From Zoogloea sp. 1C4 (GTDB lineage Bacteria; Pseudomonadota; Gammaproteobacteria; Burkholderiales; Rhodocyclaceae): DNA of 64,000 nucleotides. Made by a program: the position numbers and the translations under genes. This document shows, one piece after another, positions 28,639 to 35,589 of the stretch (the stretch's first letter is position 1; every line of letters starts with the position of its first letter). The notes beneath the pieces were generated by a model. It saw only the letters and a program-made list of their open reading frames with translations, did not search any database and had not been told where the DNA came from. The stretch is from positions 1 to 64,000 of the forward strand of contig NZ_SSXU01000012.1 in the NCBI RefSeq assembly GCF_009469605.1, written 5' to 3'.

Positions 28639-29370
28639 TCAGCGCGGCGCAGCGGGCGGATCGCCGGCGAGGGCGTCGCGCAGCGCGGTGACGATGGCCT
28701 CGCGCAGGGCCGGCCAGTGGCTGCCCGTGCCGAGGATGTGCTGCTGATTCACTTCAAGCTCCACGCCCACGTAGCTTTCGGGCGACAGGCGCTGGCGCAG
28801 CCAGGCGGTCAGGCCGTCGCCCTTGCCGGCGTAGGGGTAGTTGCGGCGGATGTTGAGCGCCGGCAGGCGGGCGCCGAGGGCGGCCTTCCAGCGCTCGCAG
28901 AGGGCGGCTTCGCCGGGTCGCCGGGGGTCGTAGAGCAGGCCGATGTCGGCGGTGCGGCGCTTGCCGTCCAGCTCCGGCGTGAAGCTGTGGGACGACAGGT
29001 GGAGCACCGCGCCGTGTTCGGCGATGGCGGTGCGGATGGCCTGCTCGGCGCGGCTGCGGTAGGGGCGGTAGAAGCGCGCCAGGATCTCGGCCTTCTGCCC
29101 CTCGCCCAGGCTGCGGACGGGGCCGGCATGCAGCCGCGGGTGGCCCACCGAGCGGTTCAGGTCCACCAGCAGGCGGCTCACGGTGGACGACACCAGCGGC
29201 GCGCCAAAGGCCCGGGCCAGGTCTTCGGCCATCTCCAGGGCGCCGGGGTCGAAACCCCGGTGGCTGGCCAGCGCGGCCTGCAGGTCGCCGAAGAGGGCGC
29301 GGTACAGGGCCGGGATGTGGTTGCCCCCGTGCTCGCAGGTGACCACCACGCCGGGAGCCGGCCCGGTCAT
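28639..29370 (-). CDS. N-formylglutamate amidohydrolase-family protein, 243 aa
   Basis: Matches the PF05013 family: an early metal-binding CEHGGNHIP, DLNRSVGHPR, HLSSHSFTPEL and DIGLLYDPRRPGE, with GVELEVNQQH near the end. Known members hydrolyse N-formylglutamate; related ones act on other N-acyl amino acids. ATG 29370 overlaps the stop of the Anbu gene by one base (TGATG), so translation is coupled. Being inside an Anbu operon suggests it acts on a glutamate-type modified product of that system rather than in histidine breakdown; no hut genes are nearby. Confidence 0.82.
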   Translation of the reverse strand: MTGPAPGVVVTCEHGGNHIPALYRALFGDLQAALASHRGFDPGALEMAEDLARAFGAPLVSSTVSRLLVDLNRSVGHPRLHAGPVRSLGEGQKAEILARFYRPYRSRAEQAIRTAIAEHGAVLHLSSHSFTPELDGKRRTADIGLLYDPRRPGEAALCERWKAALGARLPALNIRRNYPYAGKGDGLTAWLRQRLSPESYVGVELEVNQQHILGTGSHWPALREAIVTALRDALAGDPPAAPR

Positions 29371-30089
29371 CACCAGTCCAGCCGGGGCAGGCGGCGGAAC
29401 ACTTCGCGGGTGCCGGCGCTCCATTCGTCGCCAAGCCGGGCAAAGTAGCCGTCGCCCTCGTCGAAACGGCGGCGCATGCGCACTTCGAGGCTGTTGCGCT
29501 GGTAGCAGATCAGGTCGATGGGCATGCCCACCGACAGGTTGCTGCGCATCGTCGAATCGAAGGACACCAGCACGCACTTGGCGGCGTCGTTGAGGGTGGT
29601 GGCGCGGGTGATGCCCCAGTCGATGACCGGCTTGCCGTACTTCGTCTCGCCGGTCTGCAGGTAGGGCGTCTCGAGGCTGGCCTCGATGAAGTTGCCCTCG
29701 GCGTAGATGCGGAACAGGTGGGGCGGCCCGCCGGCGATCTGGCCGCCGAAGACGAAGGAGGCGTTGAAGCCGGTTTCCTCCAGGTATTCCCCGTCGCGGC
29801 GATCCACGTCGCGCATGGCGTCGGAGACCAGCATGGCCGCGTCGAACATCGACGCCGCCTGCCACAGGGTGGCGCCCTCGGCCCGCTCGTTGCGCTGCTT
29901 GAGCAGGCTGATCACCGCCTGGGTGCCGGCCAGGCTGCCGGAACTGAGCAGCACCAGCACCCGGTCGCCGGGGCGCTCGAAGACGGTCATCTTGCAGAAG
30001 CGGGCAAAGTTGTCGACGCCCGCGTGGGTCCGGGAGTCGGACGCGAAGACCAGTCCGGTGTCGAGCATGATGCCAACGCAGTAAGTCAT
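29370..30089 (-). CDS. Anbu, proteasome-like Ntn hydrolase, 239 aa
   Basis: After removal of Met the protein begins with Thr (TYCVGIMLDTGLVFASDSRT). That gives the nucleophile Thr1, Asp17 (in ASDSRT) and Lys32 (FARFCKM), the catalytic set of proteasome beta subunits. The length and sequence (HAGVDNF, VLLSSGSLAGTQAVI, GGQIAGGPPHLFRIYAEGNFIEA) identify the Anbu group (COG3484). Anbu forms open helical rings and has no proven substrate. The usual neighbours are a transglutaminase, an alpha-E domain protein and an ATP-grasp enzyme; only the first is present here. It starts 13 bases after the Crp-type gene. Confidence 0.92.
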   Translation of the reverse strand: MTYCVGIMLDTGLVFASDSRTHAGVDNFARFCKMTVFERPGDRVLVLLSSGSLAGTQAVISLLKQRNERAEGATLWQAASMFDAAMLVSDAMRDVDRRDGEYLEETGFNASFVFGGQIAGGPPHLFRIYAEGNFIEASLETPYLQTGETKYGKPVIDWGITRATTLNDAAKCVLVSFDSTMRSNLSVGMPIDLICYQRNSLEVRMRRRFDEGDGYFARLGDEWSAGTREVFRRLPRLDW

Positions 30090-30102
30090 GGCAGAGGGTG
30101 AT

Positions 30103-30834
30103 TCACGGTTGCGGTTGGGTTCGGGCAGCGGCGGGCATCGCCATGCTGCGCTGGTAGCAGACCTTGTCGGCGGCGTAGCAGCCGCAGGCCGCGGCCTCCA
30201 GGCCGGCCCGATCGATCACGGTGATGTCGCCCCGGGCGTAGCGGATCAGCCGGCGGTTCTGCAGCGTGGTGGCGGCGCGGGTGATGCCCACCCGGCGCAC
30301 CCCCAGCACGTTGGCCAGGAACTCGTGGGTGAGATGAAACTGGCTGGAATGGGCGCGGTCCTGGGTCATCAGCAGCCAGCGGGCGAGGCGCGCCTCGACC
30401 ACATGAAAGCGGGTGCAGCCGGCGGTCTGGGCCAGCTGGCCCATCTGGGCGTGGATGTAATGGCGCAGCACCCGGGTCAGTGCCGGGCTGCGCGCCAGCT
30501 CCCGGCGAAAGCGGCCGGCCTCGATGCGCAGCGCCTCGCCCGGCTCCTGCACCAGCGCCTGCTGGGGCGATTCCGCCACATCCAGCACCAGCGAGGCGCC
30601 AAGGGCTCCTTCGTCGCCCACCAGCCCGACTTCCAGATTGGCGTGGCCGTCGATCCGGGCCACCTGGACGATGGCGCAGCGGATGGGAAACCACACCTCG
30701 CGGATCGGCTCGCCGGCTTCGGCAAGGATCGCGGCGAAATGCAGTTCGACGGGTTCGCAGTGATCCAGCAGACGCCCGCGTTCGGTGGCCGGCAGGGCTT
30801 CGAGCAGGCGGTTGGCAGCGACGGTTGACGGCAC
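30103..30834 (-). CDS. Crp/Fnr-family regulator heading the Anbu operon, 243 aa
   Basis: GTG 30834 was chosen because GGAGG lies seven bases upstream. A cNMP-binding-like barrel (residues 10-130; EVWFPIRCAIVQVARIDG) and dimer helix lead to the HTH at about 175-215 (THEFLANVLGVRRVGITRAATTLQ, wing YARGDITVIDR). The recognition segment differs from the two other paralogues (RRVGITRA instead of RREGVTEA). The C-terminus has cysteines (AACGCYAADKVCYQRS). It is followed by Anbu, the amidohydrolase and the transglutaminase as one operon under a shared dyad promoter. Confidence 0.88.
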   Translation of the reverse strand: MPSTVAANRLLEALPATERGRLLDHCEPVELHFAAILAEAGEPIREVWFPIRCAIVQVARIDGHANLEVGLVGDEGALGASLVLDVAESPQQALVQEPGEALRIEAGRFRRELARSPALTRVLRHYIHAQMGQLAQTAGCTRFHVVEARLARWLLMTQDRAHSSQFHLTHEFLANVLGVRRVGITRAATTLQNRRLIRYARGDITVIDRAGLEAAACGCYAADKVCYQRSMAMPAAARTQPQP

Positions 30835-30891
30835 GGGAGGCCTCCGGTTAGGCGGCGCCGGGGGTCGGCGCCGTGGGGATCGACCCGCTGC

Positions 30892-30933
30892 AGCGTGGGC
30901 CGATCGTCGCCCCCTGTCGGGGCGGTAGCGCAC
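30892..30933 (-). promoter_or_regulatory. Dyad promoter site 2 (crp-anbu operon)
   Basis: On the minus strand GTGCGCTACCGCCC (30933-30920, one mismatch in the last arm) is followed after 22 bases by CACGCT (30897-30892). The predicted transcript start leaves about a 50-base leader before GTG 30834. Confidence 0.65.
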
Positions 30934-30956
30934 GCAGGCCCGCCCCGGTTTCCGGC

Positions 30957-31277
30957 CTACACGCCCCAGGTGACCGGCACGCCGTCGGCAGCCGCCCGTT
31001 CCAGCATGTCAAGCAGCGGCACCGCGCGCTGGTGAAAGCTCACGCCTTCCCCTTCGTCGGCTATCGGCTGGGGCGCGGCGGCAGCCTTGACGATATAGGT
31101 GGCCACGTCGTCGGCGATGGCCCGGCGCAGGCAGGCGATGGCCGCCGGCAGCTGTTCCACGGTGAAGATGCCCTGGCCGTCGTCCCGGTCCTTGCCGAGG
31201 ACTTTCAGCATCTGGCGGGCGTTCTTCTCGAAGGTGATGAGGTCGCCGGAGGCGGCGGACTTGAAGGTGATCAACAT
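30957..31277 (-). CDS. DUF1840 protein, 106 aa
   Basis: MLITFKSAASGDLITFEKNARQML is the hallmark start of DUF1840, and the rest (GIFTVEQLPAAIACLRRAI, then VSFHQRAVPLLDMLERA) follows the family pattern. These small cytoplasmic proteins are found mainly in betaproteobacteria and have no known function. It is divergent from a DUF883 gene; the region between carries one dyad promoter for each direction. Confidence 0.85.
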   Translation of the reverse strand: MLITFKSAASGDLITFEKNARQMLKVLGKDRDDGQGIFTVEQLPAAIACLRRAIADDVATYIVKAAAAPQPIADEGEGVSFHQRAVPLLDMLERAAADGVPVTWGV

Positions 31278-31306
31278 GATGGGCGTCCTTTCCAGGGTTG
31301 CAGCCC

Positions 31307-31348
31307 AGTGTGCGCAGGAAGGGCCGGCGGGTCTGTGCGCTACCGAAC
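31307..31348 (-). promoter_or_regulatory. Dyad promoter site 3 (DUF1840)
   Basis: Minus-strand GTTCGGTAGCGCAC (31348-31335), identical to the site before the crp gene at 44493, is followed after 22 bases by CACACT (31312-31307). Confidence 0.8.
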
Positions 31349-31370
31349 CAAGGCCCCGGTACGCCGCTGC

Positions 31371-31412
31371 GTACGTTGGCGCACCGACATCGGGTACCAC
31401 CAGGGCCACGAT
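31371..31412 (+). promoter_or_regulatory. Dyad promoter site 4 (DUF883/CsbD operon)
   Basis: GTACGTTGGCGCAC (31371-31384) is followed after 22 bases by CACGAT (31407-31412). The first gene starts at 31489. Confidence 0.8.
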
Positions 31413-31488
31413 GCAGCCAGAGGAGCCCGTGGCCCAAACCCCCGGCGCCGATCGCCCCGCACTCAATCCATTTGCAGCAGGAGACATC

Positions 31489-31821
31489 ATGACCACCGAA
31501 ACCACCGCTCTGCAGGACACCGGCGACAGCCGCCGGTCCGGCTTCGTGAATGACGTGAAGCACGCCGCCGGCCGCGCCGACGAGCTGATGACCGACGCCG
31601 CCAACACCACGGCGGAAGGCTACGCCGCGGCCCGCGCGAGCCTCCACGAGGCGATGGGCGAGGCCCGCTCCCGCTACGACGACACCCGCAACCGGATGGC
31701 CCACAAGGCCCGCGTGGCGGCCGACGTCACCCAGACCTACGTGAAGGAAAACCCCTGGCAGGTGCTGGGGGGTGCCGCGGTCGCCGGCTTTCTCATCGGC
31801 TTTCTGATGAGCCGGCGCTGA
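31489..31821 (+). CDS. DUF883 membrane-anchored stress protein, 110 aa
   Basis: A helical body with amphipathic repeats ends in the DUF883 tail VKENPWQVLGGAAVAGFLIGFLMSRR, a single C-terminal membrane anchor with terminal arginines. GGAG eight bases upstream supports ATG 31489. It is a paralogue of the gene at 18751 but is driven by the shared dyad, so the two copies are probably used under different conditions. CsbD follows 56 bases later. Confidence 0.9.
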   Translation: MTTETTALQDTGDSRRSGFVNDVKHAAGRADELMTDAANTTAEGYAAARASLHEAMGEARSRYDDTRNRMAHKARVAADVTQTYVKENPWQVLGGAAVAGFLIGFLMSRR

Positions 31822-31877
31822 ACGGCGCGTCCGGCCGGCAATTCCGCCGTCCGGCAGATCAACACAAGGAGTCGAAA

Positions 31878-32102
31878 ATGAACTGGGACATCGTTGAAGG
31901 TAACTGGAAGCAATTCAAGGGCAAGGTCAAGGCGCAGTGGGGCAAGCTCACCGACGACCACCTGGACGTGATCGCCGGCAAGCGCGACGACCTGTCCGGC
32001 AAGATCCAGGAAGCCTACGGGATCACCAAGGACGAAGCCGAGGCGCAGCTCAAGAAGTTCGAGGACGCCAACAAGGATTCACCGCCGAAAAGCCCGTCCT
32101 GA
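31878..32102 (+). CDS. CsbD-family stress protein, 74 aa
   Basis: MNWDIVEGNWKQFKGKVKAQWG and the KLTDDHLDVIAGKRDDLSGKIQ block are diagnostic of CsbD. These small, hydrophilic, highly abundant proteins are induced by general stress (sigma-B in Bacillus, RpoS-like conditions elsewhere). Biochemical role unknown. AGGAG precedes the ATG. It lies in the same transcription unit as the DUF883 gene. Confidence 0.95.
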   Translation: MNWDIVEGNWKQFKGKVKAQWGKLTDDHLDVIAGKRDDLSGKIQEAYGITKDEAEAQLKKFEDANKDSPPKSPS

Positions 32103-32196
32103 CCCGTTCGCGCCATGCGGGGGCCTCGCAGCACGCCCCGCGCATGGCACGGCACGGGCCCAGGCGGGCCGGCAATTACATGGAAGGATTGTGGTC

Positions 32197-32385
32197 ATGA
32201 ACACATTCATGCGTTTCACCCCCCGGGCGGGGCCGGTCGACGGCCCCGTCAGCCTCTCCCCCTTTGCAACCCAGATGGCCGAGCGCCTGAGCGCCCGGCA
32301 GGCCCGGCGCCCGCGGACGCCGCTGAAGGTGTGGGAAGACGAAGGCGGCAGTCTGGCCGCCCCCGTCGCCGCGCCGCCCCTGTGA
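32197..32385 (+). CDS. Small hypothetical protein, 62 aa
   Basis: ATG 32197 with AAGGA eight bases upstream; a GTG at 32191 is the alternative. The product (MNTFMRFTPRAGPVDG onwards) has an Arg-rich segment (AERLSARQARRPRTP) and an acidic KVWEDEGG. No family is recognised. Its stop overlaps the next gene's GTG start (GTGA), so both are translated together. Confidence 0.55.
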   Translation: MNTFMRFTPRAGPVDGPVSLSPFATQMAERLSARQARRPRTPLKVWEDEGGSLAAPVAAPPL

Positions 32386-32570
32386 AGCCCGGCAAGGACG
32401 CCACCGAAGACTGGCTCGACCGCGAATGCCCCCGCTGCGACAGCTCCGCCTACCGGGTGCCGCGCCGCTTCGTGGATGTGCTGCGCGGCCTCTTCGGCGC
32501 GGTCCGGCGATACCGATGCACGGCGATGGGCTGCGGCTGGGAGGGCAACCTCCGCCCGCCACGCCACTGA
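32382..32570 (+). CDS. Small zinc-ribbon protein, 62 aa
   Basis: Starting at GTG 32382, overlapping the preceding stop, this frame encodes a protein with Cys16-x2-Cys19 (RECPRCDSSAYRVPRR) and Cys46-x4-Cys51 (RYRCTAMGCGWEG). The paired knuckles and aromatic/Arg pattern look like a small zinc ribbon. No full-length homologue is recalled. It is easily missed because of the GTG start and its size. Likely cytoplasmic, possibly nucleic-acid binding. Confidence 0.65.
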   Translation: MKPGKDATEDWLDRECPRCDSSAYRVPRRFVDVLRGLFGAVRRYRCTAMGCGWEGNLRPPRH

Positions 32571-32622
32571 ATCCCCGGGGTTGGCAGGCATCCCCGGCCG
32601 GCCCCCGAAACACCTCCCCAAT

Positions 32623-32643
32623 CTTCCCGGCCCTGCCGGGAAG
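32623..32643. terminator. Hairpin between converging units
   Basis: CTTCCCGGC (32623-32631) and GCCGGGAAG (32635-32643) form a perfect 9-bp stem with a CCT loop. The 188-base gap around it contains no gene. Confidence 0.75.
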
Positions 32644-32758
32644 CGCACGTTCACCCGGCCGGTAAACGGGCACGCCCCGGCCCGGCCATTTGCACGGCCT
32701 TGCCGGGGCTGCCCGGAACATCCCCCGCCGACACCCCAAAGCGCCGGCGGGCACCGGC

Positions 32759-33607
32759 TCAGCGGGCCGGGATGTTGCCGTTCTCATCCGACAGCACCAC
32801 CTCCACCCGACGGTTCATCTGGCGGCCGCCGATGCTGCCGTTGCCGGCCACCGGATAGGCCTCGCCGTAGCCGTGGGCCGAGAGGCGCGAGCTGCCGATA
32901 CCCATCTCCACCAGCGCCCCCATCACCGCATCGGCACGTCGGCCGGAGAGTTCCCGGTTGTGGACGTCGCTGCCGGTGCTGTCGGTAAAGCCTTCGATCA
33001 TCGCCTTGCGCTCCGGGTTGGCCTTCAGGAAGGCCGCCAGCTTCTCCATGTTGCGCCGGCCACCCGACCGGATCTCGGCCCGGTCGGTGTCGAAGAGCAC
33101 GTCGCCGATGGTTACCACCATGCCGCGGGGGGTCTGGCGGGCGTTGAGGGCCTTCAGCTGGCTTTCCAGCTCGCGGTTGCGGGCCTGGGCATCGCCGGTG
33201 GCCATGCGGGCGCTGTCGGCGCTGCGATGGGCCATGTCGGCTTCGGTGGTGCGGGCCGCCAGGCGCACCTTGTCGCGGGCGCCCTCGGCACCGGCGACAG
33301 CCTTCTCGGCGGCCTTCTGGTTGCCGGTCTCCTGGGCGATCGCCACCCGCTGCTTGGCCAGGTAGGCCAGGTGATCCACGTCGGCCGGCTTGTCGCCGCG
33401 CATCGACGCCTCATCGGCCAGCTTCAGGGCGTCGCCGGCCTGCTTCATCTCGCCCGCCGCAAACTCGCGGGCCTGGGGATTCGCCTCGGCGATCTGGTAG
33501 TCGCTGCGCGCCTGGTCCAGCAGCGCGTTCTTCGGGGGCGTCGAACTACAGCCGGCCAGGGTGGCCAGCGCGACGAGGGTCATCGCGAAAATCCGTTTTT
33601 CAGTCAT
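32759..33607 (-). CDS. DUF4398/OmpA-family lipoprotein, 282 aa
   Basis: A lipoprotein signal (AMTLVALATLAGC, lipobox Cys near residue 20) leads to a DUF4398 helical region (NALLDQARSDYQIAEANPQAREFAAGEMKQAGDAL). A C-terminal OmpA domain follows (VVTIGDVLFDTDRAEIRSGG, then IEGFTDSTGSDVHNRELSGRRADAV, ending QMNRRVEVVLSD). It probably anchors in the outer membrane and binds peptidoglycan. It follows a second DUF4398 lipoprotein by 23 bases in one dyad-driven operon. Confidence 0.92.
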   Translation of the reverse strand: MTEKRIFAMTLVALATLAGCSSTPPKNALLDQARSDYQIAEANPQAREFAAGEMKQAGDALKLADEASMRGDKPADVDHLAYLAKQRVAIAQETGNQKAAEKAVAGAEGARDKVRLAARTTEADMAHRSADSARMATGDAQARNRELESQLKALNARQTPRGMVVTIGDVLFDTDRAEIRSGGRRNMEKLAAFLKANPERKAMIEGFTDSTGSDVHNRELSGRRADAVMGALVEMGIGSSRLSAHGYGEAYPVAGNGSIGGRQMNRRVEVVLSDENGNIPAR

Positions 33608-33630
33608 GGTCGTTCCTTTTGTCTGGGCAA

Positions 33631-34017
33631 TCATTTGTTCTTGCGGCCGAGCTCTTCGCGCAGCACGCGGATGCCTTCCTGCAATTCGTCGGCGGCCTTG
33701 CGGGCCTTCACCGAGCGCGACTTGGCCTCGGCGAGCTGGGCGTCCACCTGGGCCTGCTGGGCAAACCGGCGGGCGCTGTCGAAGTCCTCGCTGACCATGG
33801 CGCGCTTGGCCAGGTCGAGCTTCTCCCGCGCCATCTGCATCTCGGCGGGGGCCATCTCGCTGCCGCCGGCGCTGCCGGCCCGGCCGACCGCGGCGGTGGA
33901 CACGGCCAACTGTTCGACGGGGGCGGGCGTGCTGGCGCAGCCGCCCACAAGCATCGCCGCGGCGGCGACGAGTACCGGCAGGCCGAACCGGAGAGCTCCG
34001 GCGGATCGGGTTTTCAT
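33631..34017 (-). CDS. DUF4398 lipoprotein, 128 aa
   Basis: The signal peptide ends in a lipobox (AAAAMLVGGCAST). The mature part is a helical hairpin (APAEMQMAREKLDLAKRAMVSEDFDSARRFAQQAQVDAQLAEAKS), the DUF4398 pattern also found at the start of the OmpA-type neighbour. The pair appears to be a duplication in which one copy gained the peptidoglycan-binding domain. First gene of the operon behind dyad site 5. Confidence 0.88.
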   Translation of the reverse strand: MKTRSAGALRFGLPVLVAAAAMLVGGCASTPAPVEQLAVSTAAVGRAGSAGGSEMAPAEMQMAREKLDLAKRAMVSEDFDSARRFAQQAQVDAQLAEAKSRSVKARKAADELQEGIRVLREELGRKNK

Positions 34018-34089
34018 GGTGATTCCCTTCGTTGAATGAAGCGGCTGACCGGCTGGGCGGAAGCCCGCCGCGTCTTGGCTCACCGGCCG

Positions 34090-34131
34090 AGCATGCACGG
34101 GACGTGCGGCGCGGTCGGTGCGCTGACGCAC
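34090..34131 (-). promoter_or_regulatory. Dyad promoter site 5 (DUF4398/OmpA operon)
   Basis: Minus-strand GTGCGTCAGCGCAC (34131-34118), a perfect five-base arm dyad, is followed after 22 bases by CATGCT (34095-34090). Confidence 0.85.
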
Positions 34132-34165
34132 CCGGAACGATGAATCCGGCATGGCCAGCCCCTGT

Positions 34166-34207
34166 GTGCGGCAGCGCACCGACCCCGCAACGCCTTGTGG
34201 CTAGGCT
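34166..34207 (+). promoter_or_regulatory. Dyad promoter site 6 (DUF3422/ndvB operon)
   Basis: GTGCGGCAGCGCAC (34166-34179) is a perfect arm dyad, identical to site 15 before the VIT gene. After 22 bases comes TAGGCT (34202-34207). Confidence 0.87.
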
Positions 34208-34302
34208 GCCTGCGAGGTTTCCCGTGGCTCCGCGCCCTGCGGCACGGCGTCCCCTCCGGTTCATCGTCAGCCGTTGCATGACGAACTGGGGGAGGTTCAT
34301 TC

Positions 34303-35589
34303 ATGGCAATCCTGGCCAATCACCCGCAGCGCTTTGCGCTCAACTACGAGCTGCATGCCCGCCCGCTGGAAGCCCTTCAGGCCCCCGAGCAGGCGTCCTA
34401 CCTGGCCGTGTGCACCGAACCCGACGGGCGGCAGGCCGAGTACGAACACCTCGTCGAGCTGTGCACCCGCTACGGCGTGCCCTCGCCGGCCGCCGACCTC
34501 ACCCACTTCCAGGTGGATCTGGGCGTCTTCCGCCTGCGCTGGGAACACCGCCAAAACTGCAGCAGCTACACCTTCTTCCGCCACGGCGATTTCGAGACGC
34601 CGTTTGCCGATCCGGTGATCGGCAGCGTTCCCCAGGACTGGCTCGAGAAGCTGCCCGGCACCGTGCTGGTCGCCGCCCACATGGCCCTGCGCGCGGTGCC
34701 GCCGGTCAAGCACGCCGACGACGAGCTGGCCCTGCTGTTCGAGGGCAACCCGGTCAATGCCTCGCGGGTGGGCGACGGCGTCGCCAGCGTGGTGACGGAC
34801 TTCCGCATCCACGCCGATGGCTTCAGCCGCATCCTGATCGACGACATCCGGCTCGCCCCCGGCCAGGCCGGACGCACGGTGCTGCGCCTGTTCGAGATCG
34901 AGACCTACCTGATGCGCGCCCTCCAGGCCTCTCCGCTGGCCCGCGCGACCCTGCCGGTGCTGGTGGATGCCGACGCCCAGCTGGCCGCCCTCATCACCGA
35001 GATGGCCGAGGTGCACAGCAAGGACGAACCCGCGCTGCTCGACCGCCTGACCCGCCTCGCCGCCGCCGTGGAGGGCACCATCTCCGCCACCCTGTACCGC
35101 ATCTGCACCGCCCGCGCCCACCAGGAACTCGTCACCCGACGCATCGCCGAGCTGCGCGAGCAGCGGGTCGAGGGCTTGCCGACCCTGCGGGAGTTCGTCG
35201 AGCGGCGCCTGCTCCCGGCGATGAACACCTGCGAAACCGTGGCCCGCCTGCAGGAGAGCCTGTCCGAGCGGATCAGCCGGGCCAGCGAACTGCTGCGCAC
35301 CCGGGTGGACATGACCCTCCAGCAGCAGAACCAGATCATCCTCAACGCCACCGCCCGCCGCGCCCGGATGCAGCTGCGCCTGCAGGAGACCGTCGAGGGG
35401 TTGTCCATCGCGGCCATCAGCTACTACGTGGCCGGCCTCATCGCCTACCTCGCCAAGGCCCTCAAGGCCGGCGGCGCGCCGGTCAATCCGGAGATCGTGG
35501 TGGGGCTGGCGATACCGGTGGTGGTGATCGCCGCCGCCGTCGGCGTGCGTCACATCCGCCGCGCGGTGCAACGCGCCGAACTCTCGTGA
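34303..35589 (+). CDS. DUF3422 membrane-anchored protein, 428 aa
   Basis: Starts MAILANHPQRFALNYELHARPLEAL, typical of DUF3422 (RxxLxxExHARPxxxL pattern). It contains a globular region, a helical region and two C-terminal hydrophobic segments (SIAAISYYVAGLIAYLAKAL and EIVVGLAIPVVVIAAAVGV). Such proteins resemble CorA-like architecture in outline, but no function is proven. Its stop overlaps the GTG start of the giant glucan synthase (GTGA), so the two are translationally coupled, which suggests related work at the membrane. Confidence 0.85.
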   Translation: MAILANHPQRFALNYELHARPLEALQAPEQASYLAVCTEPDGRQAEYEHLVELCTRYGVPSPAADLTHFQVDLGVFRLRWEHRQNCSSYTFFRHGDFETPFADPVIGSVPQDWLEKLPGTVLVAAHMALRAVPPVKHADDELALLFEGNPVNASRVGDGVASVVTDFRIHADGFSRILIDDIRLAPGQAGRTVLRLFEIETYLMRALQASPLARATLPVLVDADAQLAALITEMAEVHSKDEPALLDRLTRLAAAVEGTISATLYRICTARAHQELVTRRIAELREQRVEGLPTLREFVERRLLPAMNTCETVARLQESLSERISRASELLRTRVDMTLQQQNQIILNATARRARMQLRLQETVEGLSIAAISYYVAGLIAYLAKALKAGGAPVNPEIVVGLAIPVVVIAAAVGVRHIRRAVQRAELS

